A stretch of DNA of 64,000 nucleotides from Pohlia nutans (lineage: Eukaryota; Streptophyta; Bryopsida; Bryales; Mniaceae). Of the stretch, positions 12,010-23,015 are shown piece by piece; the first letter of the stretch is position 1, and each line of letters begins with the position of its first letter. Below the pieces are notes generated by a model, which did no database searches, was not told where the DNA came from, and saw nothing but the letters and a program-made list of their open reading frames with translations. The position numbers and the translations under genes were made by a program. The stretch is taken from contig CM040092.1 in NCBI GenBank assembly GCA_022496805.1, positions 18,556,113-18,620,112 of the forward strand, in the 5' to 3' direction.

Positions 12010-12440
12010 CTCCCTGTAAACCCTAAGTCGGAAGTGGATTCTCCTGTGATGATAAATGATAAAAACTCCGGACCTCTTTTGAGGCCGGCGTGAATAAAGT
12101 GTTTGTTCGTCTTGACAATGATCCAGTGCACACTAGACAAAGGGCCATTGGTACAAGACTACTCTCCCCTTTCGGGAATAGACACTTTAGTGACCGGAAA
12201 CAAGTACTAGTAACAACAGTAACAGTGAATGGTTAGATCTTGTAAGGGTATAATTTGGTGTTTGTTTTGTTGGTGGTCGCCAAATCATGGTTCCTAGGTT
12301 GGTTGGTGAAGGACGTTGTATTACAATTATATGGTCCGGGTTCGATTCCCGCTGATTCCGTTTGAGCAGTGTCGTGATATACATGATTTGGTGTTGCTAG
12401 TGAATTATCATAAGCAGGAAAGTCGTAACAACCAACCGGC
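12010..12440 (+). repeat. tRNA-derived SINE-like repeat, copy 1
   Basis: Contains a Pol III B-box-like GGGTTCGATTCCCGC near 12335 with a T-arm-like stem, preceded about 40 bp upstream by an A-box-like GGTTGGTTGGTGAAGG. No full cloverleaf or acceptor stem can be folded, so it is not called as a tRNA. The segment recurs in opposite orientation at 14870-15345, including the flanking GGCCCTTTGTC and GGGGAGAGTAGT blocks. The SINE label is inference. Confidence 0.5.
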
Positions 12441-12557
12441 CTCGTCCCATCTTATTCTCTTGTGACATCTGATTATCATCTATTCTTGCTCATGGTGGTG
12501 TAGAAGAAGAGGAATAAGACGAATGCTACCAGTCTAAGCGACACCCGTTGTTGTTAA

Positions 12558-13125
12558 CCCCTGAATGCCTAGAGCCCTCTCCAAATTCGGTAGTTTTGCA
12601 AAGATGCATTATTAAATGCAACCTAGAGGGATATTTTGAACTTGATATATGAATAAAAGTTGTACATTATGAATTTTAGATTCTATCCATACGGTTAGAT
12701 CTATGATTGCTATTATCAATGATTTTGTATAAAATTTGAAACGTGAAACTCAAAATTATTTTGTAATTCAATTACGAATACGATATTGGCAATCTACGGA
12801 TGAAATTCATTGTGATTGGTTGGAATGTAATACTCTAAGTGTAGTGATTTTCGGAGATTTTTTGGTTGCTCAATTTTATGAGTTGACTTTTTTTAGAGCA
12901 CTTTTACATTGAAATCTTCAAAATTTTGGGTGAATCACTACAACATGAAATGAGGCATAAAAAATCACAAATCATCCCCTTTCTAATCAGATCACATATG
13001 CATGAAGCTAACTTCCCATAGAATCTACAGTAAAAATTCCACATTGCAAAAAGTGCATGACGGATGAGAAATTTTGGATGAAATCTGTACATCGTCCAAA
13101 AAATGGACGCTTAGGCAGTTAGGGG
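12558..13125 (+). mobile_element. TTAA-flanked MITE, family B, 568 bp
   Basis: Starts CCCCTGAATGCC and ends GGCAGTTAGGGG, flanked by TTAA at 12554-12557 and 13126-13129. Same length (568 bp) and collinear with 51032-51599. Subterminal hairpin CGTCCA/TGGACG at 13093-13109. The minus-strand 62-codon open frame inside is not conserved between copies and is not a gene. Confidence 0.82.
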
Positions 13126-13602
13126 TTAAGAGCTCACTCAAACACCAACAAACAGCCAAGACGACAAGAATTGAACAAGAATCGTGACAAAGAACTAATA
13201 CAAAGAATAATTATTCCACGCCTTAAAAAACAAGCAGCTATGCTACGAGGAGCTCTGACCACAATAGAACATGTGAAGGACGAGAATGCATTTTAGTAGA
13301 ATCATGGACGGAATATATTTGCTACAGTGGTATTTAGCCCAAAAAATTGAGTGTTCCTGTAATGCCTCTTCCATAGTGTCAGAGCCAATAACTTATTTTG
13401 GTTACTAAAACAAGTTGCGGTCCAATCCCTCACGATCTGTACATGACCAAAGCTTACAAATTACACCGAGAAAACCCTACAAACTTGGTGACAGGCAATG
13501 GGTGGAAAGGATTTGATGTGCAACCTAATTGAACTAGGAATGGAGAGTGGCGTCGCAGAAATATTGAAATGTCCAACGACTTCTGGACTAACCCAGCATT
13601 AA

Positions 13603-13993
13603 CCCTTAAACGTCAAAGCAAGCCCCATGGGCTTATTTATGAGAGAATAATGGACAAAAAAGTGGATTTTCTCAACCGAATTTGAAATGAATTAGTGCTT
13701 TGGAAATGTAATGAAAAAGCGAGGCTAAATTTAGAGAACATGCCTAAACTAAACAATTGTGGAACAATCCACAATCAAATGAAGAATCGAGGGAAGGATG
13801 GAGTTATAATCGGGCAGCTGCTATGGAGAGAATAGAAACATTTTTTTATTAAAAACACAACAATTACGTTGACCAACAGCAGAAGGCAGGTTGGCCGTTT
13901 GTTTGTTTTCTTCTTTCTTTTTTCTCCAGGTGTTGTAAACTTTTGGAGATGCTCCTCGAGCTACCCTCCGAGGACCCTCTTGACGTTTAAGGG
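13603..13993 (+). mobile_element. TTAA-flanked MITE, family A, 391 bp
   Basis: Ends are a 14-bp perfect inverted repeat (CCCTTAAACGTCAA ... TTGACGTTTAAGGG). TTAA at 13599-13602 on the left, variant TTGA at 13994-13997 on the right. A second copy in opposite orientation is at 49533-49914 (AAGCCCCATGGGCTT here, AAGCCCGTGGGGCTT there). Non-coding. Confidence 0.82.
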
Positions 13994-14053
13994 TTGACTA
14001 ACTGGTAAAATTCACAAAAAACAAATCTGATAAAATTTTGCACTAGCCAATAT

Positions 14054-14772
14054 ATGGGACATGCTAGGAAACAACTATTCATTGTTATTCAAAGATTCTC
14101 CTCAAAAACATGTCCCATTTGCAATTCACAAGACACAGACACATGGCTCCATATACTCCCTTTATGTAACCATCACCACATACATGTCTTTAAAACCAAA
14201 AGACGTAACAAAGCAGTATGGGAATTAAGAAAAATAATTTTATCTTCAAATAAATCAAGATGCTATACTTCATGAATGTAGGTACATTTAATAACAATCC
14301 AAAAGAAAATATAGTACCCCCATGGCTCTTACCATGCACATATAGACAACATAGATGTCACTGTAACACCAGGTTCAAACCAAAAATTATGTGTATCAAA
14401 GGCCTCCCATACCAAAATGCCCCAACGCTGAATCCTAAAGACAATCTCACAATACAATTGATTGAATTCACCTACACTAACGAAAGATTCTCACCAAAAA
14501 CAATTGACAACAAAATACTAAAATATCAACCACTGATTTATAGTATCATTCAACAAGGATGGAAAGTAGATCCACTCATAGTCATCACGATTGGCGCAAG
14601 AAGAACTACACATGCTCCCTTAATGAAACAACTAGAAACGAAATTCAATCTCTGTAAAACCTCCATAAAACACACATTCAAAACAATAAACACTATGGCT
14701 ATACACTATGCCAGATCAATCTTTCTACACAAAAGACGAATAGAAAACAACCAACCGATACCAATAAAATGA
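14054..14772 (+). pseudogene. C-terminal fragment of a non-LTR (LINE) retrotransposon polyprotein, frameshifted
   Basis: Two overlapping frames (14054-14275 and 14260-14772) together read like the C-terminus of plant/algal LINE reverse-transcriptase proteins: a CCHC-type zinc motif C-x2-C-x9-H-x4-C near the start, RNKAVWELRK, then a VPPWLLPC cysteine cluster, then LTIQLIEFTYTNERFSP and a Lys/Arg-rich end. A shift of frame at about 14265-14275 separates the halves. No catalytic RT motif (YxDD) or endonuclease is present; upstream sequence is cut by the TTAA element ending at 13993. Recognition is from memory of the family pattern. Confidence 0.6.
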
Positions 14773-14869
14773 GAATACACAAAGTAAAAAGGAAAAGTAG
14801 TGGTGAAGACCACAATTTACTCTTTTTGATCGCTAGCTTAGTGCAAGTACTTGTTTCATGGTAAGATAG

Positions 14870-15345
14870 GGCGGGTTGGTTGGTACAAATTTCTTGCCAT
14901 GATAACTCACTAGCAACACCAAGCCATGTATATCACACCACTGCTCAAACATACCAAACAAAAATCGAACCCAAACTACACAAATGTGATACATCGCCCT
15001 TCACCAACCAACCAAAGAACTCATGACTTGACGATATTTCCAAATACAAAAGCACACCATATACTCAAACAACTTCCTAACCATCAATTTATGGTTACTT
15101 TTACTGTGTTACTTGTTACTCTTTGGTTACTTTTAATGTGTTACTCGTTACTAAAGTTTCCATTCCCGGCAGCTCTGCAGGGGAGAGTAGTTTTATTCCA
15201 ATGGCCCTTTGTCCGCTGGGCACTAGGAAATTGACATTACAAACGGACATTTTATTCATGTCGGCTTTTGATAAGAGGTCTAGAGTTCCTATCTATTCAT
15301 CTATCTCTAGTGTCGTTGGGAAGGTTCCCGACTTCTGTTTGTTCA
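14870..15345 (-). repeat. tRNA-derived SINE-like repeat, copy 2
   Basis: Reverse-oriented copy of 12010-12440. Shared blocks include CACTAGCAACACCAA, ATGTATATCAC, CACTGCTCAAAC, CCTTCACCAACCAACC and CAATGGCCCTTTGTC. The B-box region is degraded here (reverse complement of AAAATCGAACCCAAA). Open frames within it are incidental. Confidence 0.5.
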
Positions 15346-15373
15346 AAGAAAATGTAGACAACAGCCGATAACG

Positions 15374-15494
15374 TACGGTAATCTACTCGCCACTACCACA
15401 GCTTGTTAGTTATCTAATACATATTTTCCCGTGTACGATAATCTACTTGTCGCCACCGCAGCTTGTCGGTTATCTAATACATATTTTCCTGTGT
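15374..15494. repeat. Two tandem 60-bp units
   Basis: Units at 15374-15433 and 15434-15494 share AATCTACT, CGCCAC, CAGCTTGT and GTTATCTAATACATATTTTC. Function unknown. Confidence 0.75.
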
Positions 15495-15607
15495 CGCTTT
15501 TGCTTTGCACCATAGTGAGCGTGCCCAACTCACCCATGTAGTGTAGATGATGTATCCAATGCCTTCATAACAAAATCACAGCAGAACTCATGTGCACCTC
15601 CCATTAA

Positions 15608-16623
15608 CCCCTAAACGTCCTCACCCTTCTTCAAGTTCGGTAGTTTTGTAAAGATGCATCATAAGATGCAATCCAAAAGGATATTTTGAACTTGACGTAT
15701 AAATAAAAAGATGTACATTAACAATTTTAAATTCAATCTATATAGTTAGATTTGCAATTGCTATCACCAATGTTCTTGCATAAAATTTGAAATTTGAAAT
15801 TGAAAAATTCTCTTGTAATTCGATTACGAATAAGATATTGACATTTTGTACATGAAATTTCTTGTGATTGGTTGAAATGTAATATTCTAAGTGTAGTGAT
15901 TAAAGAGATTTTTTGATAGCTTAATTTTATGAGTTGATTCCTTTAAGAGCACTTTTACATTGAACTAATTATGTATCACAGAGTAAATGAAGGATTTTTT
16001 ATCCAATTCTTTTCATGAAGACTCATCATCAGTCATGCCACCTTTTCAAGTTACATGAAGGTCATTTAGGCTATTTTGGATTTCTTTTCCTAACTACAAA
16101 AAAGAGTAGTAAAAACGGTTCACCTTGTAGTGTATTTTGGATTTTATGTTTTTTCTTGCTTAAACTAAATTCAAGCCATGAAAATGAGTTCTATTGCATT
16201 TGAGCTGATCTAACAAAATAAAGCTTACCAAGTCTAGTTTCTGCTCTATTTTAAAATTTTGGAAAACTCTAAAACTAAGTGTTTTATTGGAGTTACAAGT
16301 TCGGTGAGTATTACTATGGTGAAGGAAATTATTCTAAATTTAGATGCATTGATGATTTTCATTTACTATACTATTTTTCACTGTGATTTACACTTTGGGA
16401 AAAAAATCAAATGTTTTGAGTACATTTTGTAATTGATATAAAGTTTCTAATTTTATATACAATCACTTCAAAAAATCATTGATAGTAATTTCACATTTTC
16501 ACCAAAATTTATGAAAAGTTCACATTGCTTCATCTACTAAAATATACAGTTGAATTTTTATCTTATTTATAGTGCCAAAATTGAGTGTGACAAATTCCAT
16601 GGTCATAGGACAACGTTTAGAGG
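15608..16623 (+). mobile_element. TTAA-flanked composite element, family B left half, 1,016 bp
   Basis: Starts CCCCTAAACGTCCTC and ends GGACAACGTTTAGAGG with TTAA at 15604-15607 and 16624-16627. The first ~360 bp follows family B; after about 15970 the sequence no longer matches the 568-bp copies and has its own end. It looks mosaic. The 62-codon frame at 16015-16203 has no recognisable motif. Confidence 0.68.
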
Positions 16624-16627
16624 TTAA

Positions 16628-17885
16628 GTGAGGAACACTCAATTACAATAGTAAACAATAACTTAAGCTTTATGATGTGCTTAGATTTACGTTCTAGAAT
16701 GACTACCGTGTTTAGAAATTATAGGTATTGGGTACACTATCAGCATTCAGTGCTCCTACCTTAGAATCGCAAGGTCACAAGAGGTTGTTCCCGTTTTTGG
16801 CTTAATTGCAAAGTCAACATAGGAGAAGTTAGGGCAAAGAGTATCGAAGTATTGGGGATTTATTAGGGTATTATAGGGTACAAGGATATCATTGCGATGC
16901 AAAACGCCATTTTTCACTATTTTCTTTTCCAAGGGACGAGATAAATTTTTGGGGATACAATATGACCCTAAAGAAGCGTAACAACAACTACTAAAAAATC
17001 TTGTGACCGTATCAACAGGAAAACGTTGATGGCGGCAATTGATTTGGACGTGTTGACCGGGACATTCTCCAATCGTAATTTGTTGTTCCGAAACTGTTGT
17101 TGTTGTCAAAATATATATATTTTTTAAAAGAAAAAGATTCACGAAAAAATATATGAAACGTGCCCAAATTTTTTTGACTGCCCGGACAAAAAGGATTGAT
17201 TTTTTGGGGAAAAAATGGTTTCCTGGAAAAAAAAATCAGCTGCCCAATCAAATGAGAAGGGTTGACCGAAACACTACCGCGAGGTCCGCCACGGTCAGAT
17301 ACCCGGGCTCCATTGCTAGCTAGAATCAAATACAAGACCTCTTTATTGATTTCAACAATACGTAAACATGGAAAATGGAAGGCGATGTCATAGCAAGTTG
17401 ATCCTCGGGATTTTCCGTTCGGCTCTCTTAACTTTTCAATGGTCGCCTACTACAACAGTTCGCCTATTGCCTTCTTTACACCTCATTAAATAATTAATTC
17501 CTAGGGTTGGAGAACCAATCTTAGTGCATAGTCTTGTTAAGCATAAATTATAACTTTGCTTGTATCAATGAATTAGATATCTTATACGTATATGTATTTC
17601 ATGTGTGATTAACGTATTTGAAAATATGTTAGCCACTTAGCCTTGTACATTGGAAATGCAATAAGAAAATTAAATATTAAACTAATCATTTATAGCCTCC
17701 TATTTCTATTTTCATAATGAGTATTTGATATAAATGAATGATATGTGTAGGGAGAAAAAAAAATCTAGCAATGGATTATTATACAAATAAAATTTGAATA
17801 TTTTTATTGATTTCTTTATGATTGAAAATTTAACATTGATAAAATGAAAGCAAAATTACTAGATTACATTGCAAGTTTGTAAACA
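16628..17885. other. Intergenic; one unrecognised cysteine-containing minus-strand frame
   Basis: A minus-strand frame (17142-16756, 128 codons) contains about seven cysteines, including FFSSCCYASLGSYCIP, and runs into a CTAAG|GTAGGAG donor-like sequence, so it might be an exon remnant. I do not recognise the family. It overlaps a second frame (17335-17012) in another phase. The rest is AT-rich with no clear structure. Confidence 0.3.
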
Positions 17886-19250
17886 TCACTTCCAACTACT
17901 GAAAAGCCTTATCAACTTCTCTTTTCTACGTGCTTTTTTGATGTCTTTTTTTACTTCTAATGTAAAAGTGTCATTTGGATCAATGTTGTAAGCATAGTTT
18001 AGGTCATCCAATGCACCTATATAATCGTTTAATTTCTTCTTTACAGCACCTCTAATCTTTAATGTAAATGCGTCAAATGGTTCAATGTCGAAGGCATCGT
18101 TGAGGTCATTCAATGCACCTTCATTATCCTTTAATATGTACTTCACAAGTCCTCGTATCTTCAATGTAAAATTGTCAAATGGTTGAAGGATGTAGGCACG
18201 ATTGAGATCATCTAATGCACCTTTATAATCGCTTAAAATTAACTTGACATGCCCTTTAGTCTTCAACGTAAAAACATCAAATGGTTGAATGTTGTTGGCA
18301 CAATTGAGATCATCCAATGCACCTTCGTAATCTTTTAGCAACCTCTTGACAACTCTACTTTGCAATGTAAAAACATCAAACGGTTCAATGTTGTAGGCAC
18401 AATTGAGGTCATTCAATGCACCTTCATAATCTTTTATCAACCCCTTGACAACTCCTCTAGTCTTCAATGTAAAAGAGTCATATTTTTCTAGGTTGTAGGC
18501 ATGGTTGAGGTCATCCAAAGCGCCTGTATAGTCTTTTAACAATCTCTTGACATCTCCTCTAATCTTTAATGTAAAAGTGTCAAATGGTGTAAGGTTGTTG
18601 GCACAATTGAGGTCATCCATTGCACCAACATAGTCTTCTAACTCCTTCTTGAGATCTCCTCTAGTTTGTAATGTAAAAGTGTCAAATGGTTCAATATTGT
18701 CAGCATGGTTGAGGTCATCTAATGCACTTGTGTAATCGTTCATCATCAACTTGACATATCCTCTCATTTTCAATGTACAAGCATCACATGGTTGAATGTT
18801 GTCAGCACAATTGAGGTCATTCAATGCACCTTCATAATCTTCTAATTCCATTTTAAGTGCTCCTCTAGTTTGCAATGTAAAAGCATCAAGTGGTTCAATG
18901 TCGTCAGCATGGTTGAGGTCATCTAATGCACCTATATAATCGCTTAACATTGATTTGACATATCCTCTAGTTTTCAAGGTAAAAACATCAAATGGTTTAA
19001 GATTGAAGGCATGGTTGAGGACTTTTAATACATTATTCAAATCATTTTGATCATTTAATTGTATTGATTTCAAGATTTCAATGAAATCTTGATGACAAAT
19101 AATTGTTTTGCAAATTGGACATGATTGCAATTGGTTTTGAACCAATAGGTTGCAAATGCATTTTGAACAAATCAAATGCCCACATGATGTTAAAGGGGGG
19201 AGACTTGCGACTTCCAAACATAAAGGGCAAATATAATTTAGTGAAGCCAT
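17886..19250 (-). CDS. RING-finger protein with ten 34-residue TPR repeats
   Basis: Single-exon 454-codon frame. Residues 8-47 form a C3HC4 RING (C-x2-C-x11-C-x-H-x2-C-x2-C-x12-C-x2-C), suggesting E3 ubiquitin ligase activity. Residues 88-426 are ten TPR units of pattern FTLxxRGxxKxxLxDYxGALDDLNxA, all 34 residues except unit 7, which lacks the RG glycine and has 33. A partial unit and a basic tail (KKARRKEKLIRLF) end the protein. I chose the ATG at 19250 (MASLNYICPLC) because the frame continues 39 codons upstream only by reading through a (TA)n/(GTAT)n microsatellite, giving an implausible IYIYIY run. TPRs usually bind proteins, so a substrate-recruiting ligase is plausible but inferred. 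The intact frame despite near-identical repeats suggests it is expressed, or very young. Confidence 0.8.
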   Translation of the reverse strand: MASLNYICPLCLEVASLPPLTSCGHLICSKCICNLLVQNQLQSCPICKTIICHQDFIEILKSIQLNDQNDLNNVLKVLNHAFNLKPFDVFTLKTRGYVKSMLSDYIGALDDLNHADDIEPLDAFTLQTRGALKMELEDYEGALNDLNCADNIQPCDACTLKMRGYVKLMMNDYTSALDDLNHADNIEPFDTFTLQTRGDLKKELEDYVGAMDDLNCANNLTPFDTFTLKIRGDVKRLLKDYTGALDDLNHAYNLEKYDSFTLKTRGVVKGLIKDYEGALNDLNCAYNIEPFDVFTLQSRVVKRLLKDYEGALDDLNCANNIQPFDVFTLKTKGHVKLILSDYKGALDDLNRAYILQPFDNFTLKIRGLVKYILKDNEGALNDLNDAFDIEPFDAFTLKIRGAVKKKLNDYIGALDDLNYAYNIDPNDTFTLEVKKDIKKARRKEKLIRLFSSWK

Positions 19251-19269
19251 TTCAAGATGTGATTTTTTG

Positions 19270-19276
<7 letters not shown>

Positions 19277-19330
<54 letters not shown>

Positions 19331-19336
19331 GTATGT
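19277..19336. repeat. (TA)n/(GTAT)n microsatellite in the leader of the TPR-RING gene
   Basis: About 44 bp of alternating TA followed by four GTAT units, starting 27 bp upstream of the chosen ATG. A second (TA)n tract lies at 19896-19928. Confidence 0.9.
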
Positions 19337-19380
19337 GATGATAAAATAATGAAAATTGTACTATCAATTCTCTTTTGGGT

Positions 19381-19889
19381 ATAAATTTATATCATTCCAT
19401 AAATTAAAATGAAAGTAAAAGTCATAATAATTAAATTAAAAGTCAGTCAAATATAACAAATTTTGTGAAAAACTTGCAAAAGTTTAAAATTAGTTAAATT
19501 AACTTCTTTTATTTTTACTTTTGCTTTTTAAATTGCATTCCTTTTTACTTCTTTTTGAAATTGCAAGGCTTAATTTGTTGAAGAGTTATTTCAACCATCA
19601 ACATCTTATGGCAATGATGTACATAGTAGATGGGAGACACTTGATTACTCTTGAAATGCTCATCTAATGGCTTTAAACATAAAACCCATTCACTTTAAAA
19701 TGTAAAAGGGATTTAGTTTAACATTAAAATGTATTATAAAGTGTGTCTTCTCCAACTTTCATAAGATTTTTCTTGAAAAAAAAGAATTAAGTACATGCTT
19801 TAGAAATTAAAGTATATAGTATTAAGCATAAATACATAAAGCTTCACAATAAAATTTTCAAAAGTAAATCTAATTTTTTATTAAAGGAA

Positions 19890-19930
<41 letters not shown>

Positions 19931-20329
19931 TTTTTAGAATTTAAGATTTCATTTGATTGGCTAAAATCTTAAGAAATAATCAAATAATTATTACATTAAA
20001 AAATGAAGTCAAATTTTTGTGGCAAAAGCATCATTATTAATTACAACAATGTTGTAATTAAGTTTTTTAACATTACAACAATGTTGAGGTGTTCTACTTT
20101 GAAAAAATTTGACCTATAGGTAGAATTTTATTCCAATTAACATTATTCTCATTGGATTGGAAAATAGACGTAATTTATTATTAGGAAAAGCATTGCACTT
20201 TAAACCAAAAAATAATCATCTAAATATAGTTATTAAAAGTATAAAACTTATGCAGTTCATAAAGAAAGGGCCACGACCATAAAATGGTTCCTTGAGCATT
20301 TAGAGTTTATACTTATTCACACAGTGTCC
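19381..20329. other. AT-rich intergenic, upstream of the TPR-RING gene
   Basis: Very AT-rich with a second TA microsatellite at 19896-19928. No gene or transposon end recognised; any promoter of the TPR-RING gene should lie in its first part. Confidence 0.5.
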
Positions 20330-20665
20330 AAATAATCGGCATAAGAGAATGTCAAAATTCCACCAATTAAATTGCAATAAAGCCGAAAGTTGGCATGTTG
20401 GGCTTCACACTAAAAGCCAAAGGCCATCACCCTCCAAACTTCCTACATGACAAGAGTTTTGGAACCAATGCGACGGACTCTGAAGGGAGAATTGGGTTGG
20501 TTGAGAATGGAATCTAAATTCTACTTCGAGAGGACGTCAATTCATTTTTGATAAAATCCAATTTGTATACTTGATTATATATTTTCAATCCAAGGCTTCG
20601 GACTCTCGACATGAATTGGGTTTGGACTGCAACAATCTTTTGCCATAGTGTGAACCAATCCTAAA
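20330..20665. repeat. Dispersed repeat, copy 2 of the NUP62 last-intron repeat
   Basis: Diverged copy of 4830-5195 in the same orientation, sharing CCAAAGGCCATCACCCT, GACGGACTCTGAAGG, CGGACTCTCGAC and CCATAGTGTGAA. Non-coding. Confidence 0.58.
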
Positions 20666-21165
20666 ATGTGTCGGAATTCTCTTTCACTTGCCAATAAGAC
20701 CCAATAAAAAAATATACCGTGCTTAATAATAATAAGTATGCTCAGATGCTCATGGTCACAAGAATGGTGCACATACCTTAGTACTTTGGGAGTCTATAAA
20801 CCCTAAGAAAATTTAGGATCTCAAATTACTTTGTCCTCCAATTTGCCTACTACTCAAAACCTTGAATCGAGATGAACTCCATCATCTTCAACAACTTCAG
20901 ACAACAAGATAGGGCATAGAGCATCTAATGGAGAGCTTTGAAGCAACACAGACAGTGTGGCCGAAAAGTCCCAGAAAACACCCAAATTTTCTGAGCGTGG
21001 AATTATTTACAAAATACTTTACCCACAATACAACCTCATCACCTAATTCCGTAAGTTTACAAATTCTAACAGAAACACCTGATAGTACACTATCCAGGAG
21101 ACCAATACAACATCAATATAGCAAGAATGATAATAAGAAGGAAAACCAGAGCTCCCTGAGATCTC
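20666..21165. other. Intergenic, nothing recognised
   Basis: Short frames only (a 91-codon plus-strand frame at 20928-21203 runs into the adjacent transposon end and shows no motif). Confidence 0.4.
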
Positions 21166-21562
21166 GGGGAGTGCACTTAAAGTTAAGACTAGGAATCACG
21201 TGAGTGCGTACTTTTGAACCCCCTATGTATGTACCTAAAAATCATTTAAAGATTGTAAAAAGGAAATGAAGTTATTAAACACAATCTAAAGTTCTTGTTG
21301 TATAAATTTCAAAAAATAATCACTTGTGAATATTTTTAAATTTATTTTTGAAGTGGAAAACAACACATTTTAGTTCAAACTTCTAACATAGTTTTTAATA
21401 AGATTTTAAAAACTTTTAGTCCTGAAATTTATACCAAATGATAGACATATACGTAATGATTTAGCACCTAAAAAAACTTAATCTAAAAACTATTTTAAAA
21501 CCAAGTATTGTAGGGGTATGCTATTAAAACGCACTCACGTGTATTCTTAATCTTAACTTTAA

Positions 21563-22911
21563 CCCTTTAGTGCCCAGGTAACCACTAAGTGGTCACTAGA
21601 TCACTAGAAAATGAAATGCTGGAAAATTTGTAAACCATCTCATTCTAGTGTGTGAAGTTCAAATGTGTAACTTTTGATCTTGTAGATGATGCAAAAAGAA
21701 AAATTGGAATCTGACTTTCTTAGCTATCCAAATACCTATGTACAAAACACCAAAATACTGCAAATACCTCAAAATACAACAAATAGTTACAAATACAACA
21801 CGCGTATTATGTGGTATTTCTTGTGTTTGCAAGTTTGTTATCTTGTATTTTTTTTTGGATTGTATTCTCTTATTTATGTTTCATTAGTGTATGTAGTATA
21901 ATCTTGATCAATGTACCAACTCCTTTCTTATTTGAACGTATAAATTTTGTTCTAAACCGTACATGGATAAGTAACTGTCACTTATAAAATTCACGATAAT
22001 TATGTATGAGTCTGTTCTTGACATGAAAGATTGCTGAACATGAAAAGAGGTGTTGACAGAGGTCATTGCTGAACATCTTCACTTTTATTTTTGAAAATTT
22101 AACCCAAATTCTATTTAACCTTGAAGTCACACACCCCCAAAATCTCATTTTTGAGTGTGCATTATACGGTTCATAGATATACTATAATCTTCCAATCCAA
22201 CGGTCCGATCTTACCAAGATTTAACCGAGACTTGTTTCATTAAGCCATGCTTACATTCGTACAATTGAATACTATTAATAATATCCTTAACCCCTAAACG
22301 TCTAGGCATCCAGTTTCTGGACGTTTGTTTGTCAAACCCAATTTTGATCTTGAAGACGACTTTTGTTGCTAATACACCCAACTAAGAAAATGAAGTTTAT
22401 TAAGTCTAGTTTGAACTCCACTTTTCAAATCTTAAAAATTCCAATTATTGAGTATTTTATTGCTTGTGCAAGCTTTGTAGCTCAAGGTTTGAATTACACT
22501 ACATAGGATGTTCACCTTTCAAATTTCAAAATTTAAATAAAAAATTTCTATGGAAAACATGTAATGTGATTCTCCATTGTAATTTGTACCTGCTCCCAGA
22601 AAAATATTAATTTTTTAAAGCTTTTTTGTAATAAAAAATATTTTTTGAAGTATTTGAGTTAAAAATTTGTTAAAAAGGCCGTATTAAATCAAAAAAATCT
22701 GAAAATTTCAAGACTGATAGGAAACATTCAATTCCATGCATGAAAAATATTACAAAATACATTTTGATAAATCTTGAAGGCTAAATTATGTAGTTTGACT
22801 TTCCTACAAAGGAGTGGTACGTTTAAGGGTTAATTTCAACAGAGAGAGTTTTAAAGAAACATCACCCAAAAAACGGTGGTTTCTCCAGAACCACCTTGGG
22901 CACTAAAGGGG
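21563..22911. mobile_element. TTAA-flanked element, 1,349 bp, nested in host and containing another
   Basis: Ends CCCTTTAGTGCCCAGGT and ACCTTGGGCACTAAAGGGG are inverted repeats; TTAA at 21559-21562 and 22912-22915. Subterminal hairpins ACCAC/GTGGT (21581-21593) and GGTGGTT/AACCACC (22875-22895). It carries a complete second element at 22291-22829. Without that it is about 806 bp. No transposase-like frame; a 71-codon frame at 21686-21901 is hydrophobic and unrecognised. Confidence 0.78.
22291..22829. mobile_element. TTAA-flanked MITE, family E, 539 bp, nested
   Basis: Starts CCCCTAAACGTCTAGGC and ends GGTACGTTTAAGGG, TTAA at 22287-22290 and 22830-22833. Hairpin TCCAGTTTCTGGA just inside the left end. 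Its left end resembles 2182-2760. It lies wholly inside the 21563-22911 element, so it inserted later. Confidence 0.78.
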
Positions 22912-23015
22912 TTAAGTGCACTCCCCAAACCCAAAGACCCCCCTGCAGATGAAGACCCCGCCAATGAAGACCCTGATCCTGGTTTGAAGGTGCTCTTCAA
23001 ACACCATCATAGATC

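Larger units (their letters stand above)
21166..22926. mobile_element. Host transposon with ~55-bp inverted ends, interrupted by a TTAA element
   Basis: Left arm starts GGGGAGTGCACTTAAAGTTA at 21166 and continues through CACGTGAGTGCG and on to CCCC near 21222. The same sequence is inverted at 21510-21562 (CGCACTCACGTG, then CTTAACTTTAA) and resumes at 22916-22926 (GTGCACTCCCC). The 1,349 bp between is a TTAA element. With it removed, the host is about 408 bp. No target-site duplication resolved; superfamily unknown. Confidence 0.7.

Noticed and set aside
12290..12365. Possible functional tRNA gene
   Set aside because: Only A-box and B-box-like segments and a T-arm are visible; the acceptor stem does not pair and the segment is part of a dispersed repeat.
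14926..15234. 102-codon plus-strand frame
   Set aside because: Falls in the tRNA-like repeat; a similar frame on the other copy (12187-12384, minus) reflects shared repeat DNA and is not kept in length or content.
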